A stretch of DNA of 64,000 bases from Candidatus Lucifugimonas marina (GTDB lineage Bacteria; Chloroflexota; Dehalococcoidia; Lucifugimonadales; Lucifugimonadaceae), in assembly GCA_029593915.1 (NCBI GenBank), contig CP046147.1, forward strand, positions 1,984,001-2,048,000, given 5' to 3'. Positions 16,388 through 25,798 of the stretch are shown here, piece by piece; the stretch's first letter is position 1, and every line of letters begins with the position of its first letter. The notes beneath the pieces are model-generated. The model did not search any database. It saw nothing but the letters and a program-made list of their open reading frames with translations, and was not told the origin of the DNA. Both the position numbers and the translations under genes were made by a program.

Positions 16388-17503
16388 ATGAAAATCACCG
16401 ATATATCGATCGACGTAATTGAACGAGCCACAGCCCCTGTGAGGGTTCAGGATGAACGAGCTGATCTGGGCGGCACGACCACTCAGGGCGTGCTTAGAGT
16501 GATGACCGACGGCGGGATCGAAGGTCATGCATTTGTTGGCGATCAGGCAGGCGATTCGACACAGCGTATGAACACGATCATCAAGACGCTTAAACCAGCC
16601 ATGATCGGACGTGATTCTTCCGACCGGGAATGGCTTTGGAACCAACTGTCGGTGATAGCCGGTCACGGTGCAGCAATCGAACCCGATTGGGCTCCGCTTG
16701 ATGTGGCGCTTTGGGACATCGAGGGAAAAGCCGCTGGTCAGCCGATACACAAGCTGCTGGGAACAGCCCGAACTGAGGTTCCGTTGTACGCAACCTACCC
16801 TCCTCGGCACGGCACGGTCGAAGGGTTTGTCGAAGAAGGTCTACAACTGAAGGCTGAAGGGTTCCGCGCCTACAAAATTCACCCCGGCCCACTTCACTAC
16901 AAGCAGGCAGCCATCGTTGCGGCGAAAGTACGAGAAGCGGTCGGTGACGAAATGACGCTGATGCTTGATCGAAACCACGGCTATGACTTCCGTGAAGCTC
17001 TCTACGTTGGTCACGCTCTCGATGCCAACGATTACTTCTGGTATGAAGATCCAATTCCTGCCAACGATATCGAATCGATCAAGGAACTGACTAACCGGCT
17101 CGAAACCCCGCTCAACATGAGCGATACGCGGGGATTTCTTCTTCATGAGGCGGCTCAGTTTTTGCAGATGAACGCGACCCGGCTAATTCGAGGAACGGTT
17201 CGGAAGTTAGGAATTACTGGTCTCAAGAAGCAGATGTCGATGGTGGAAGGATTCCACAAGGTGTGTGAGGTGGGGCTTGCCGGCAACTCAGCACTAAATG
17301 CTGCAAACCTTCACGTCATCGCCTCATCAATGAACTGCACTTACTTCGAATACTGGCTACCAAAAGAGGTTCACCAGTGGGGTGTGACCAAGCAGTTCGA
17401 GATCAACGAAAACGGCAATCTCAACGTTCCGATGGACCCTGGTCTTGGGGTTGAACTCGACGAAGAATGGATAACGGCACACAAAATAGCCACACTTTCG
17501 TAG
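16388..17503 (+). CDS. Enolase superfamily (mandelate racemase/muconate lactonizing-like) enzyme
   Basis: A 371-aa TIM-barrel enzyme of the enolase superfamily, which abstracts the alpha-proton of a carboxylate. The second-strand motif is AYKIHPG, with Lys163 and His165 where KxK is usual. Metal-ligand motifs follow in MLDRNHGYD, WYEDPIP and NMSDTRG. The capping-domain N-terminus and the WAPLDVALWDIEGKAAG helix are standard. Likely a sugar-acid or hydroxyacid dehydratase or racemase; the exact substrate cannot be read. It heads a plus-strand cluster with a membrane protein, MFS transporter, SelA-like enzyme and ThDP decarboxylase. Expansion of this superfamily is a known trait of SAR202 bacteria. 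Confidence 0.87.
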   Translation: MKITDISIDVIERATAPVRVQDERADLGGTTTQGVLRVMTDGGIEGHAFVGDQAGDSTQRMNTIIKTLKPAMIGRDSSDREWLWNQLSVIAGHGAAIEPDWAPLDVALWDIEGKAAGQPIHKLLGTARTEVPLYATYPPRHGTVEGFVEEGLQLKAEGFRAYKIHPGPLHYKQAAIVAAKVREAVGDEMTLMLDRNHGYDFREALYVGHALDANDYFWYEDPIPANDIESIKELTNRLETPLNMSDTRGFLLHEAAQFLQMNATRLIRGTVRKLGITGLKKQMSMVEGFHKVCEVGLAGNSALNAANLHVIASSMNCTYFEYWLPKEVHQWGVTKQFEINENGNLNVPMDPGLGVELDEEWITAHKIATLS

Positions 17504-17561
17504 TTGTGGTCTTCGAAGATTCATTCGCCTAAACACCCTCGGGGCGGCGTATGATCTTCCG

Positions 17562-17822
17562 ATGAAAGCGAACGCACCCATTCAGGCACTTGAGCCCAAC
17601 TCGCCAGAGTTAGACGGTTTTGAAATAAAACGTCGACCAATTCTCGGCTTTGGCCTCCTCATGTCTTCCGTAATTGGAACCATTGCGGTGCTGATTTACT
17701 TCGGTGCGTGGGCTTCGGTCGACCGAATCGAAAACAGAGCTCAGGCCGCTGGGATTTCAGAATCTCAGGTTGAGGGTGAATGGTGGGAAGATGGGCTCGT
17801 GTTTGCCTGTCCGCTTCACTAA
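17562..17822 (+). CDS. Small single-span membrane protein
   Basis: An 86-aa protein with one predicted membrane helix (about residues 29-50, GFGLLMSSVIGTIAVLIYFG) between a polar N-terminus and a C-terminal part containing two adjacent Trp. It ends 11 bases before the MFS transporter gene, so it may be a small accessory subunit of that transporter. No family recognised. The short size and unusual composition leave some doubt that it is translated, but its spacing is that of an operon gene. Confidence 0.55.
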   Translation: MKANAPIQALEPNSPELDGFEIKRRPILGFGLLMSSVIGTIAVLIYFGAWASVDRIENRAQAAGISESQVEGEWWEDGLVFACPLH

Positions 17823-17833
17823 CTAACTGCCCC

Positions 17834-19213
17834 ATGCAAAACGTAGCACTCTGGTTCGATAAAAAATTTGGTCTCGAAGAGCACACGATTGCCCACTACG
17901 CCTGGGTAATCGTCGCCATCGCCGGTGTTGTTCAAATGGTAGGTGCAGCCATCCGCATGGCGTTCGGTGTACTTATCGACCCTCTCGTCGAAGCATTCGG
18001 ATGGACTCCCGGTTCCATCGGTTTGGCGTACGCCTTGATGTCCATCGTCACTGCCCTTGCCTCGCCCATGGCCGGCTGGCTCGGTAACCGATTCGGTGCC
18101 CGAAAAACGATGATGGTCGGCACAGTGCTGTTCTTCATCGGGATGATGTGGACTTCCCAGACCAAAGAAATCTGGGAACTGTACGTTGCCTACGGAATCG
18201 TATTTGGAATTTCACAGGCACTACTCCTGGTCCCGGTCGTCCCAGCTGTTGCCGCTTGGTTTAGGCGGCATCTAGGTCTAGGCACAGGGATCATGATGGT
18301 CTCGTGGAGCCTCGGCCCCGCCCTAGTCGTTCAAGCTCTCGCTGTACTGTTCGCGACTGTCGGATGGAGTCAGGCGTTCATGGTTGTCGGTGTAGTCGGC
18401 ACAGCAACGCTGCTTCTCATCATGCTGTTTTTCAGAAACACCCCTGAAGATGCCGGAAAAATAGCCTACGGAACCAAGCCGAACGACAATCCACTAATTA
18501 CGAGCGGAAATGTTTTTGTAACCACCCAGAAAGAATTTCAGGGCTTTGTTTACAAGACGAACGCTTTCTGGAATTTGATCAACATCCACTTCTTGGGCTG
18601 TGTGGGTCACGCTGTAATTCTGGTTGGAATCATTCCGCTGGGAATATCAAAAGGACTCGGACCGCTAACGGCTGCCGGTGTGTTGACGACCATATCGATT
18701 ATTAGTGTTTCGACCCGATTCTTAGCGCCAGTACTTTCGGAACGAATGAGTCCCAAAGCGGTGATGTTCATGTCATTCTTCGGACAAGGCGTCGGTGTGT
18801 TCCTTTTGCTCACCGCTGATTCGACTCTCGACTTCTACATTTTCGCCGTTGTTTGGGCAATTCCCTACGGTGGCGAAGGCACGGCATTCCCAGTGCTGAT
18901 TCGCAAGTACTTTGGACACACGCCAATGGGCACGACATACGGCTGGCAGTTGTTGGGTGCGGGGCTGGGCATGGCACTCGGTGGCGTTATTCCGGGAATG
19001 GTGTTCGACATCACAGGTACTTACACGTGGGCAATCATATTGTCGGCTGCATTCAGTCTCATGGGTTCACTCTCGATCGTACTTCTGGAAAACACCCGCC
19101 GGCAGTTGATCCCTAACTGGCCTGAAATGGAAGAAAAACCAGCCGAAATGTCGAGTTCTCCAGCCGCCAGTGCAGAGCCAAGTCCGGCAGCCGAAGACAG
19201 ATCCAATGGGTAA
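17834..19213 (+). CDS. MFS transporter
   Basis: A 459-aa major facilitator with about 12 hydrophobic segments. The loop 2-3 motif is GWLGNRFGARKTMM, and the monocarboxylate-type features (large cytoplasmic loop, GITGTYTWA near the end) suggest the oxalate/formate or monocarboxylate antiporter group. The start at 17834 (MQNVALWFDKK) is favoured; an earlier ATG at 17780 would overlap the upstream small gene. Its stop overlaps the ATG of the next gene (ATGGGTAA). It probably imports the acid metabolised by the neighbouring enzymes. Confidence 0.87.
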   Translation: MQNVALWFDKKFGLEEHTIAHYAWVIVAIAGVVQMVGAAIRMAFGVLIDPLVEAFGWTPGSIGLAYALMSIVTALASPMAGWLGNRFGARKTMMVGTVLFFIGMMWTSQTKEIWELYVAYGIVFGISQALLLVPVVPAVAAWFRRHLGLGTGIMMVSWSLGPALVVQALAVLFATVGWSQAFMVVGVVGTATLLLIMLFFRNTPEDAGKIAYGTKPNDNPLITSGNVFVTTQKEFQGFVYKTNAFWNLINIHFLGCVGHAVILVGIIPLGISKGLGPLTAAGVLTTISIISVSTRFLAPVLSERMSPKAVMFMSFFGQGVGVFLLLTADSTLDFYIFAVVWAIPYGGEGTAFPVLIRKYFGHTPMGTTYGWQLLGAGLGMALGGVIPGMVFDITGTYTWAIILSAAFSLMGSLSIVLLENTRRQLIPNWPEMEEKPAEMSSSPAASAEPSPAAEDRSNG

Positions 19214-20381
19214 GAACTCACTGATGGGAATCACTGGCGATCTCACAGGTCGCTCGATCATCGATTCTCTTGGAGTTGAGCCGCTTATTAACGCTGGTGG
19301 ACCAAACACCAAACATTCAGGTTCCCGTCCTCGCCCAGAGGCTATCGAAGCGATGGAAGCTATGAGCGAAGTTTTCGTCGATATGGACGAACTGCTCCTT
19401 GCCGCCGGCGAGCGAATTGCTGAGATCACAGGGAACGAAGCTGCCACGATCACGTCAGGAGCATCTGGAGGACTTGTTGTTCAGGCAGCGGCGGCGATGG
19501 CAAAAGACAATCCGGAACGTATTTCGCAACTCCCGATAACCGATGGTATGCCAAACGAGTTGATCATCCAGCGGGGTCACAGATTCGTTTACGACCATCT
19601 ATATCTCGCCCCCGGTTCTAGATTCGTTGAGGTTGGGCGTCCTACCGATTGCGCCATAGAAGAGATCGGGGAGGCGATTGGTCCAAACACCGCGGGCTTA
19701 ATTCACCTTGAGTCTCCCTTTAAGAGCGAACTTGGCGTTCCATTGCCTGAGCTGGCAGATCTCGCTCATAGCCATGGTTTGCCAGTGCTAGCTGACTGTG
19801 CATCGATGCTCCCACCTCGTGAAAATCTCACCAAATTTACTCAGCAAGGTGCTGATCTTGTCAGTTTCTCCGGAGGCAAGGCTGTCCGAGGGCCACAAAG
19901 CACAGGATTCCTCATCGGCAAGCCTGAATGGATCGAATACGCCCGTTTGAACAACGCCCCAAACCCCGGAGTGACCCGCGCTCAAAAAGTCTCTAAAGAA
20001 GAGATTGCCGGACTGCTCGCGGCACTTGAAGCGTTCACCGCTGTTGACGAAGAGGCGGAAACAAAAAAGTATCGAGATCAGATGAATTTCGTCGTTGATC
20101 AGATCACCGAAATCCCCGGACTTTCTGCAGAAGTGATGCACAACTACGACCACTACATACCGCATGCGGTGGTAACGTTCGGCGAAACTTGGAAAGGTCC
20201 TGGGTACTCAGAAATCGCTGATCGAATGAAATCAGGTTCGCCCCGCATTTATACGGCTGTCGATTACCGACCCGAGCCGGACAGAATGTGGATCGACCCG
20301 CTGAACCTTCAGGACGGCGAAGTGGAACAGGTCGCTGAACAGTTTAGAAATATTTTGATAGAAGCAGCTTCGGGCAATTGA
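19206..20381 (+). CDS. SelA-like PLP-dependent enzyme (D-glucosaminate-6-P ammonia-lyase-like)
   Basis: A 391-aa fold-type I PLP enzyme of the SelA-like group. The PLP-Lys motif is SFSGGKAVRGPQSTGFLIG, close to the SGDKxxGGPQAG of SelA and DgaE, and the Asp contacting the PLP ring is in VLADCASM. True SelA is longer (about 460 aa) with an extra N-terminal domain and binds tRNA; this protein lacks that domain, so an ammonia-lyase or dehydratase acting on an amino- or hydroxy-acid is more likely. The start overlaps the MFS gene stop, showing coupling. The cluster context supports a catabolic role. Confidence 0.8.
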   Translation: MGKNSLMGITGDLTGRSIIDSLGVEPLINAGGPNTKHSGSRPRPEAIEAMEAMSEVFVDMDELLLAAGERIAEITGNEAATITSGASGGLVVQAAAAMAKDNPERISQLPITDGMPNELIIQRGHRFVYDHLYLAPGSRFVEVGRPTDCAIEEIGEAIGPNTAGLIHLESPFKSELGVPLPELADLAHSHGLPVLADCASMLPPRENLTKFTQQGADLVSFSGGKAVRGPQSTGFLIGKPEWIEYARLNNAPNPGVTRAQKVSKEEIAGLLAALEAFTAVDEEAETKKYRDQMNFVVDQITEIPGLSAEVMHNYDHYIPHAVVTFGETWKGPGYSEIADRMKSGSPRIYTAVDYRPEPDRMWIDPLNLQDGEVEQVAEQFRNILIEAASGN

Positions 20382-20435
20382 CCCAAGCCAAGTACGAATC
20401 AACCAATAGCACTAGCTACTAAAGGAACTATCGAA

Positions 20436-22094
20436 TTGGCACGCATCGCTGGTAAGCACGCACTCCTAAAAATGTTTGAAGCAGAGGGCGTCGAATACAT
20501 GTTCGGTAACCCTGGCACGAGCGAAGCTCCGATGATGGCGGTGATGGATCAATACCCGTCTATCGAATACGTGCTGGTACTGCAGGAAGGAGTGGCTGTT
20601 GGGCTCGCCGAGGGTTACGCACGCTCAACCGGCAAAGTTCCGCTGGTAAGCCTTCACATCGATAACGGGATGTCGAACGGTCTCTCTTTAATGATCGACC
20701 AGCTCTACGGTGGTACTCCAATGGTCATGACCGCCGGAAACAAAGACATCCGTAAACTCGCACCCGGTAGATCTGATCTTGCTGATATGGCACGTCCATA
20801 TTCCAAGTGGAGCACAGAGATCACACACGCCGAGCAGGTTCCCTCAGTAATACGACGAGCCTTCCAAGAAGCACGAACAGCGCCGACAGGTCCTGCATTC
20901 GTCGCTATGTCGGCGAATGCTTTCGACGATGTAGCCGACGTAGATTTGATTCCGTCAGCGCAAGTTGATATTTCACCTTCAGCCGACCCACAGCTCATTG
21001 ATCAAATTTGTGGTTTGGTCGCCGGTGCGGATCGACCGATTCTTATCGTTGGCGATCGTGTTGCCGACACAAACGGAACCGCAGCGGCCGTGGCTGTTGC
21101 TGAGGCGGGCGGAATGCGTGCCTACGGACATGGATCGACCAGCGTGAACTTCCCTGCCGATCACCCACTGTGGCAGGGCAATTTAAACATGCGAACGGCT
21201 GAAGCTGTGGCTGCCGTGAAAGCGGCTGATGTTGTGGTGGCTGTAGGTTGCCCAGTGTTTGAAGATTTCTTCTACCAGCCGGGACAGTTCGTTGCCGACA
21301 ATTCGAAGCTCATTCACATCGATATAAATTCGGGTGAAATTGGTAAGTCAGAACCAACCGACCTAGGAATTTTGGCATCGCCGGGTAAAGCGCTTGGTCA
21401 ATTGGCAGAGGCACTTCAAAGTAGCCTAAACGGGGCACAGGCAGAGGCCGCAACCGGTCGTAAGGAGGAAGCGGCTGCTGAGAGCGCTGCTCGTATTGAG
21501 GCGTTCAGACAACTCGCTGGCATTTCAGCCAAAGGTCGTCCTATGTCGCCAGCGATGATGGCCGACCATCTCGCAAAAGCTCTTCCCGATAACTCTGCTG
21601 TATTCAACGATTCGGTAAGCACCGGCGGTTTGCTGTTTGACGCACTATCGCCTTCGACTCAGGGCACGTACTACGGCTGCCGTGGTCAGGCGATTGGGTG
21701 GGGAATGGGTGCCGTTATGGGCGTGAAGCTCGGTAGCCCTGATCAGCCAGCTGTTGGTGTGATTGGCGATGGAAGTGCCATCATGACCGTTCAAGCACTG
21801 TGGACAGCGGTAAATTCCGACATCCCAGCAGTATTCGTTATATGCAACAACGCTTCATACCGAGTGCTCAAAGTAAACATGAATCATTACCACCGCCTCA
21901 ATGCGTTGGATCAGCCCGATTCCTACTTCGCCATGGACTTCCCAAACCCTATCGATTTTGCTGCTCAGGCTCAGGCATACGGCATGCAAGGAATCAGGGT
22001 TGAAGACCCCGCCGATATCGATTCAGCGGTGAATTCTGCTATCGATTCTGGCAAACCGGCCGTAATCGATATGATCATCGACGGAGCCCTCTAA
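20436..22094 (+). CDS. ThDP-dependent enzyme, benzoylformate-decarboxylase-like
   Basis: A 552-aa protein with the three domains of ThDP decarboxylases. The catalytic Glu51 is in VLQEGVAVGLAEGYA, a BFD-type FGNPGTSE loop is at residues 23-30, His (SLHID) is at about residue 74, and the ThDP-magnesium motif GDGSAIMTVQ ... NNASYRVLK is near the C-terminus. These point to a 2-oxoacid decarboxylase rather than acetolactate synthase. The start is TTG at 20436 with AAAGGAAC eight bases upstream. It ends the catabolic cluster, and together with the mandelate-racemase-like gene suggests degradation of an alpha-hydroxy acid through a 2-oxoacid. Confidence 0.87.
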   Translation: MARIAGKHALLKMFEAEGVEYMFGNPGTSEAPMMAVMDQYPSIEYVLVLQEGVAVGLAEGYARSTGKVPLVSLHIDNGMSNGLSLMIDQLYGGTPMVMTAGNKDIRKLAPGRSDLADMARPYSKWSTEITHAEQVPSVIRRAFQEARTAPTGPAFVAMSANAFDDVADVDLIPSAQVDISPSADPQLIDQICGLVAGADRPILIVGDRVADTNGTAAAVAVAEAGGMRAYGHGSTSVNFPADHPLWQGNLNMRTAEAVAAVKAADVVVAVGCPVFEDFFYQPGQFVADNSKLIHIDINSGEIGKSEPTDLGILASPGKALGQLAEALQSSLNGAQAEAATGRKEEAAAESAARIEAFRQLAGISAKGRPMSPAMMADHLAKALPDNSAVFNDSVSTGGLLFDALSPSTQGTYYGCRGQAIGWGMGAVMGVKLGSPDQPAVGVIGDGSAIMTVQALWTAVNSDIPAVFVICNNASYRVLKVNMNHYHRLNALDQPDSYFAMDFPNPIDFAAQAQAYGMQGIRVEDPADIDSAVNSAIDSGKPAVIDMIIDGAL

Positions 22095-22475
22095 GCCGCA
22101 CTGGCATCGTTAATTAGTCGCCGACAGGAATTGTTTCTTGCCGGCGATTTCGCGCGCCTAATTTCTAACGTTTGCGTATTTATTTCTGGTTCTTTTTCAC
22201 TCATTTGTCAGGCAGTTGCAGGGGTTTGCCCAACTCGCAATAGGGAGCCTTACTTGCAGAATTCCGCAAGGTGCTCGCGCTCAATCACTGATGTTTAGAA
22301 GCTTGGGTAGACGTTTACTTGAACAGTGATGCAGACGGGTCTGGCTAGACGAGGGGCAATTGTCTACTAGATTCCGGCCGGTGTATCACGGGGCACACGC
22401 TCTTACTTGGCTATTACGTACGTGATTCGTCAATCACTCGTTACAGGCAGCAGAGCGAATTGAAAGCGTTGAATA
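22095..22475. other. Intergenic region before the chemotaxis operon
   Basis: No gene is seen. A hairpin at 22118-22147 (TCGCCG/CGGCGA plus CAGGAA/TTCTTG, one mismatch) probably terminates the upstream catabolic operon, although its T-run is weak (ATTTC). The remaining 300 bases must hold the promoter of the che operon, but no convincing -35/-10 pair or operator was found by eye. Confidence 0.5.
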
Positions 22476-24656
22476 ATGCAACTTGCGGATGACATAACTT
22501 CTGAGGATCTAAAAGTATTTCTCGAAGAGGCAGAAGAGCAGCTTCAGCTTCTCGACGACGAAGTAATACGTCTCGAAAAAGAGACAACCGAAGATGGACT
22601 CGCCGGAATTTTCCGTGCGGCTCACACTCTTAAAGGTTCTTCAGCAATGCTGGGCTACACGGCTATGACCGAAGTCGCCCACGCGATGGAGAGTCTGCTC
22701 GATAAACTCCGCAACCACGAAGTATCAGTAACTTCCGAGGTCGTCGACGCTCTGCTCCATTCGCTCGACGTTCTCCGGGTTCTCACAGATGAACTCATCG
22801 ATGAGCAGGGTGTAGAAGTCGACTTCGCATCACTCGTCGCCGAACTCGAAGCCTGCATGGGTATAGAAGCAAGTGACTCCTCTGATGCAGGCAGTTCAGC
22901 ATCAATTGCGATTACCGATGAAAACCTTGCCAGCATTTCCCAGGCTCTAGACGCAGGCGAAACCGTCTACCAGTTGAACGCATCGGTCACCGGTGACGAA
23001 ATGTTTGCTTCAATTCGTCTGTTCCAATTGACCACTGAACTCTCGGACGGCGCACGACTGATCGTCGCCAACCCAACGCTCGACGACATCCAGGCCGAGG
23101 CTAACGGGAAATCTTTCACCGCCATTGTCGGCTCAGATAAATCTATCGATGATCTAACTCAAATCGCTATTGGTGTTCAAGACATCGGCGAAGTCTCGGT
23201 CGTTCCGTTCGATGCTGACTCAGCCAAAGCCACCCAGGCAGCGGCTCCTGCAGCAGCTGCAGCACCAGCCCAGGCAGCATCCGCTGCAGGTGGAGCATCA
23301 GATTCTCCTAAGAAGGCCGTTGCTCAGACGATCAGGATCGATGTCGATCGGCTCGACAACCTCATGAATTTGATCGGTGAACTAGTTATCGACCGTACTC
23401 GACTACAGCAGATTGGGCGATCACTGGCAGCCAAGTACAAAGCCGACGATCTTATTGAATCGCTCGGCAAGACTTCTTCACACGTGGTGAAAGTCGTAAA
23501 TGATTTGCAAGAAGACTTCATGAAAGTCCGCATGCTTCCAGTTGGCACGGTGTTCTCATCGTTCCCACGAATGATGCGAGATCTATCGAAGTCGCTCGAC
23601 AAGCCCATCGATCTACAGATCGAGGGTGGCGACACTGAAATCGACAGAACTGTTATCGAAAAGATTAGCGATCCTCTGGTGCACATGCTCAGGAACGCTC
23701 TCGATCACGGTCTCGAATCGAAAGAAGACCGAGTCGCAGCAGGTAAGCCCGCTGAAGGAATCATCAAGCTTTCTGCGTTCCACGAACAGAATCACATCGT
23801 TCTGACGGTTCAGGACGACGGTGCTGGAATTCATCCGGAAAAGATCAAAGCTTCCTTTGTGAAGAAAGGTCTTATCACGGAAGAAACAGCTTCTCGCCTA
23901 ACCGATTCCGAAGCAGTCGACCTCATTTGGATGGCTGGTGCTTCAACTAAGGAACAGGCGACAGAAGTATCGGGTCGTGGCGTGGGCATGGACATCGTGA
24001 AATCCAACATCGAGGCCATCAACGGTTTCGTTGAAGTGGAAAGCACGCCTGGTGAAGGCTCGATCTTCACAGCTCGCCTGCCACTAACGCTTGCAACGGT
24101 TCAATCGATATTGGTTGAGACGGACGGCACTCTCTGTGCAGTACCGCTCGCATATGTACTCGAAGCAGTGAAACTTAGTCCTTCCGAGATTTCGACTATC
24201 AGTGGACGTGAAGTGTTCCGATTACGAGAAGACGTTATCCCGTTGATCTCGCTTTCAGAAGCAACTGGTTTGACTGACGGTAAGCGAAACATGGAAGACG
24301 AACTTCATGTCGTGGTAGCACGAGTTGGAGATCGACTCGCAGGATTTGCAGTAGACGAACTGAACGAACCACAGGAAATCGTAGTGAAATCGCTTGGTGA
24401 ATACGTCGGCGGCGCACGCGGCGTCTCAGGCGCATCGATTCTGGGTGATGGTCGAGTGGTGTTGATCATGGATATTCCAACTCTCCTAAGTGGTGTTGGA
24501 ATGCGATCCAGAAAATCATCAATCGCTGACGAAAAGCCAATGCTCGAAAGTGAGCTCAGTGAGATTGCTGAACTTGAGAGAGAGATCAAAGAAATCCAAG
24601 AGCTTCGCGAACAAAAAGCAGCTAGAACATCGGAACAAGCGGAGGACGCTGCCTAA
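22476..24656 (+). CDS. cheA: Chemotaxis histidine kinase CheA
   Basis: A 726-aa CheA. The Hpt domain has the phospho-accepting His50 in AAHTLKGSSAML. A low-complexity Ala/Pro linker lies near residue 255-275, followed by the dimerisation domain, then the HATPase domain with HMLRNALDHGLE (N box), VQDDGAGIHPEK (G1) and GRGVGMDIVKSN (G2). The C-terminal CheW-like domain starts at about residue 545. The P2 CheY-docking region is short. CheA phosphorylates CheY and CheB, encoded downstream. No receptor or CheW gene is in this window, so the input comes from elsewhere. The operon order is cheA-cheC-cheD-cheY-cheB-cheR. Confidence 0.95.
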   Translation: MQLADDITSEDLKVFLEEAEEQLQLLDDEVIRLEKETTEDGLAGIFRAAHTLKGSSAMLGYTAMTEVAHAMESLLDKLRNHEVSVTSEVVDALLHSLDVLRVLTDELIDEQGVEVDFASLVAELEACMGIEASDSSDAGSSASIAITDENLASISQALDAGETVYQLNASVTGDEMFASIRLFQLTTELSDGARLIVANPTLDDIQAEANGKSFTAIVGSDKSIDDLTQIAIGVQDIGEVSVVPFDADSAKATQAAAPAAAAAPAQAASAAGGASDSPKKAVAQTIRIDVDRLDNLMNLIGELVIDRTRLQQIGRSLAAKYKADDLIESLGKTSSHVVKVVNDLQEDFMKVRMLPVGTVFSSFPRMMRDLSKSLDKPIDLQIEGGDTEIDRTVIEKISDPLVHMLRNALDHGLESKEDRVAAGKPAEGIIKLSAFHEQNHIVLTVQDDGAGIHPEKIKASFVKKGLITEETASRLTDSEAVDLIWMAGASTKEQATEVSGRGVGMDIVKSNIEAINGFVEVESTPGEGSIFTARLPLTLATVQSILVETDGTLCAVPLAYVLEAVKLSPSEISTISGREVFRLREDVIPLISLSEATGLTDGKRNMEDELHVVVARVGDRLAGFAVDELNEPQEIVVKSLGEYVGGARGVSGASILGDGRVVLIMDIPTLLSGVGMRSRKSSIADEKPMLESELSEIAELEREIKEIQELREQKAARTSEQAEDAA

Positions 24657-24672
24657 AAGGCGCCAAAGAACA

Positions 24673-25290
24673 ATGCTTCAGCAACCAACGAAATTTACCG
24701 ATACACAACTTGCAGCATGGGATGAGTTAATTACCGATGCTGCAAAGAATTCGATTCGAGCACTGACAGATATGTCGGGGCAAGATATTCAATCGACTCT
24801 TGTAAAGCCGTACAAAATCGATGTCACCGAGATTCCGAACTCTCTGGGTGGTGCCGACAAAGTAGCGGTTGGAATCATGCTCGGAATCGAACAGATCCCG
24901 TCATTTCACATAGCGCTTATTCACTCTCCAACCACTGCCTACCAGGTAGTCGACATTCTGATGGGTTCCGAAATCGGAACTACAACAGGTCTCGGTGAAA
25001 TGGAAATTTCGGCACTGGGTGAGATGGGTAACGTGATGGGCGGCTACTTCTTGAACACGATCGGCGACAAAACCGGCTATGAGCTCAAGCCAACCCCGCC
25101 AAGTGTTCGAATGGATATGACAGGTGCGATTCTCGACTACGCAATCGCATCTCTGATGATGGAAACCGACGAGGTGACCATGATCGAAGCCAACTATGGA
25201 ACTGCTGAGGCCAAGGTCGACGGTGTTTTCGCCGTAATGCCTAGCCCAGAAATCCAGGGATACGTGATCGACTCCTGGGGGGTGAAGTAG
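24673..25290 (+). CDS. cheC: CheY-P phosphatase CheC-like protein
   Basis: A 205-aa CheC/CheX/FliY-fold protein. The second phosphatase helix, ISALGEMGNVMGGYFLNTIGD, has the Glu and Asn pair needed for CheY-P hydrolysis. The first helix region (ITDAAKNSIRALTDMSG) has lost the Glu-x-x-Asn pair, so only one active site seems to remain. CheC also partners CheD in Gram-positive and archaeal-type systems, and CheD is the next gene. The ATG at 24673 is 16 bases after cheA; the longer upstream open frame overlaps cheA and is not used. The stop overlaps the GTG of cheD by one base. Confidence 0.88.
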   Translation: MLQQPTKFTDTQLAAWDELITDAAKNSIRALTDMSGQDIQSTLVKPYKIDVTEIPNSLGGADKVAVGIMLGIEQIPSFHIALIHSPTTAYQVVDILMGSEIGTTTGLGEMEISALGEMGNVMGGYFLNTIGDKTGYELKPTPPSVRMDMTGAILDYAIASLMMETDEVTMIEANYGTAEAKVDGVFAVMPSPEIQGYVIDSWGVK

Positions 25291-25787
25291 TGGCTGGAAT
25301 TACTCTCGATTCAATGGTTGTCGGGCTTGGTGAACTCAAGTATGCCGACAAACCAGGTGAAGAGCTGACGTGCTTGGGATTGGGATCGTGTGTCGCAGTT
25401 TCGGCTTGGGACAAGGCAAATAAGCAAGGTGCGATGGCTCACGTTGTTCTTCCGGAATGCACTCCGGGCAGAGAAAGAACGGCCAAGTTCGCTGATGTAG
25501 CGATTCCCGAGCTTGTTGAGAACCTGAAGAAAAAGGGCGCTGTACCAAGGTTGCTTGAGATCAAGCTCGTTGGTGGTGCTCACATGACACCAGTCGGAGG
25601 TCCAGGTATGGCCTTGATGCGAATTGGTGACAGAAATATTGACGCTGTGAAGGCCGAACTCAAAAAGTTGGGCTTGAAGGCAATCGCCGAAGATCTCGGC
25701 GGAAACAACGGGCGGACTGTCCGCCTCGATGTGGAATCTGGCCGAGTAACGGTCGTTACTGCAGGTACAGACAAAACTAACCTCTAG
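25290..25787 (+). CDS. cheD: Chemoreceptor glutamine deamidase CheD
   Basis: A 165-aa CheD with every expected block: CLGLGSCVAV (catalytic Cys), MAHVVLPE (catalytic His), LEIKLVGGAHM, IGDRNIDAVKAELKKLGL and EDLGGNNGRTVRLDVESG. CheD deamidates glutamines on receptors and is a regulator of CheC. It implies that this cell has methyl-accepting receptors even though none is encoded nearby. GTG start, translationally coupled to cheC. Confidence 0.93.
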   Translation: MAGITLDSMVVGLGELKYADKPGEELTCLGLGSCVAVSAWDKANKQGAMAHVVLPECTPGRERTAKFADVAIPELVENLKKKGAVPRLLEIKLVGGAHMTPVGGPGMALMRIGDRNIDAVKAELKKLGLKAIAEDLGGNNGRTVRLDVESGRVTVVTAGTDKTNL

Positions 25788-25798
25788 GAGGGGATGAC

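Noticed and set aside
19206..20381. True SelA (selenocysteine synthase), which would support selenoprotein synthesis
   Set aside because: The protein lacks the N-terminal SelA domain and is about 70 residues too short; the motif is closer to ammonia-lyase-type SelA-like enzymes, and it is embedded in a catabolic operon.
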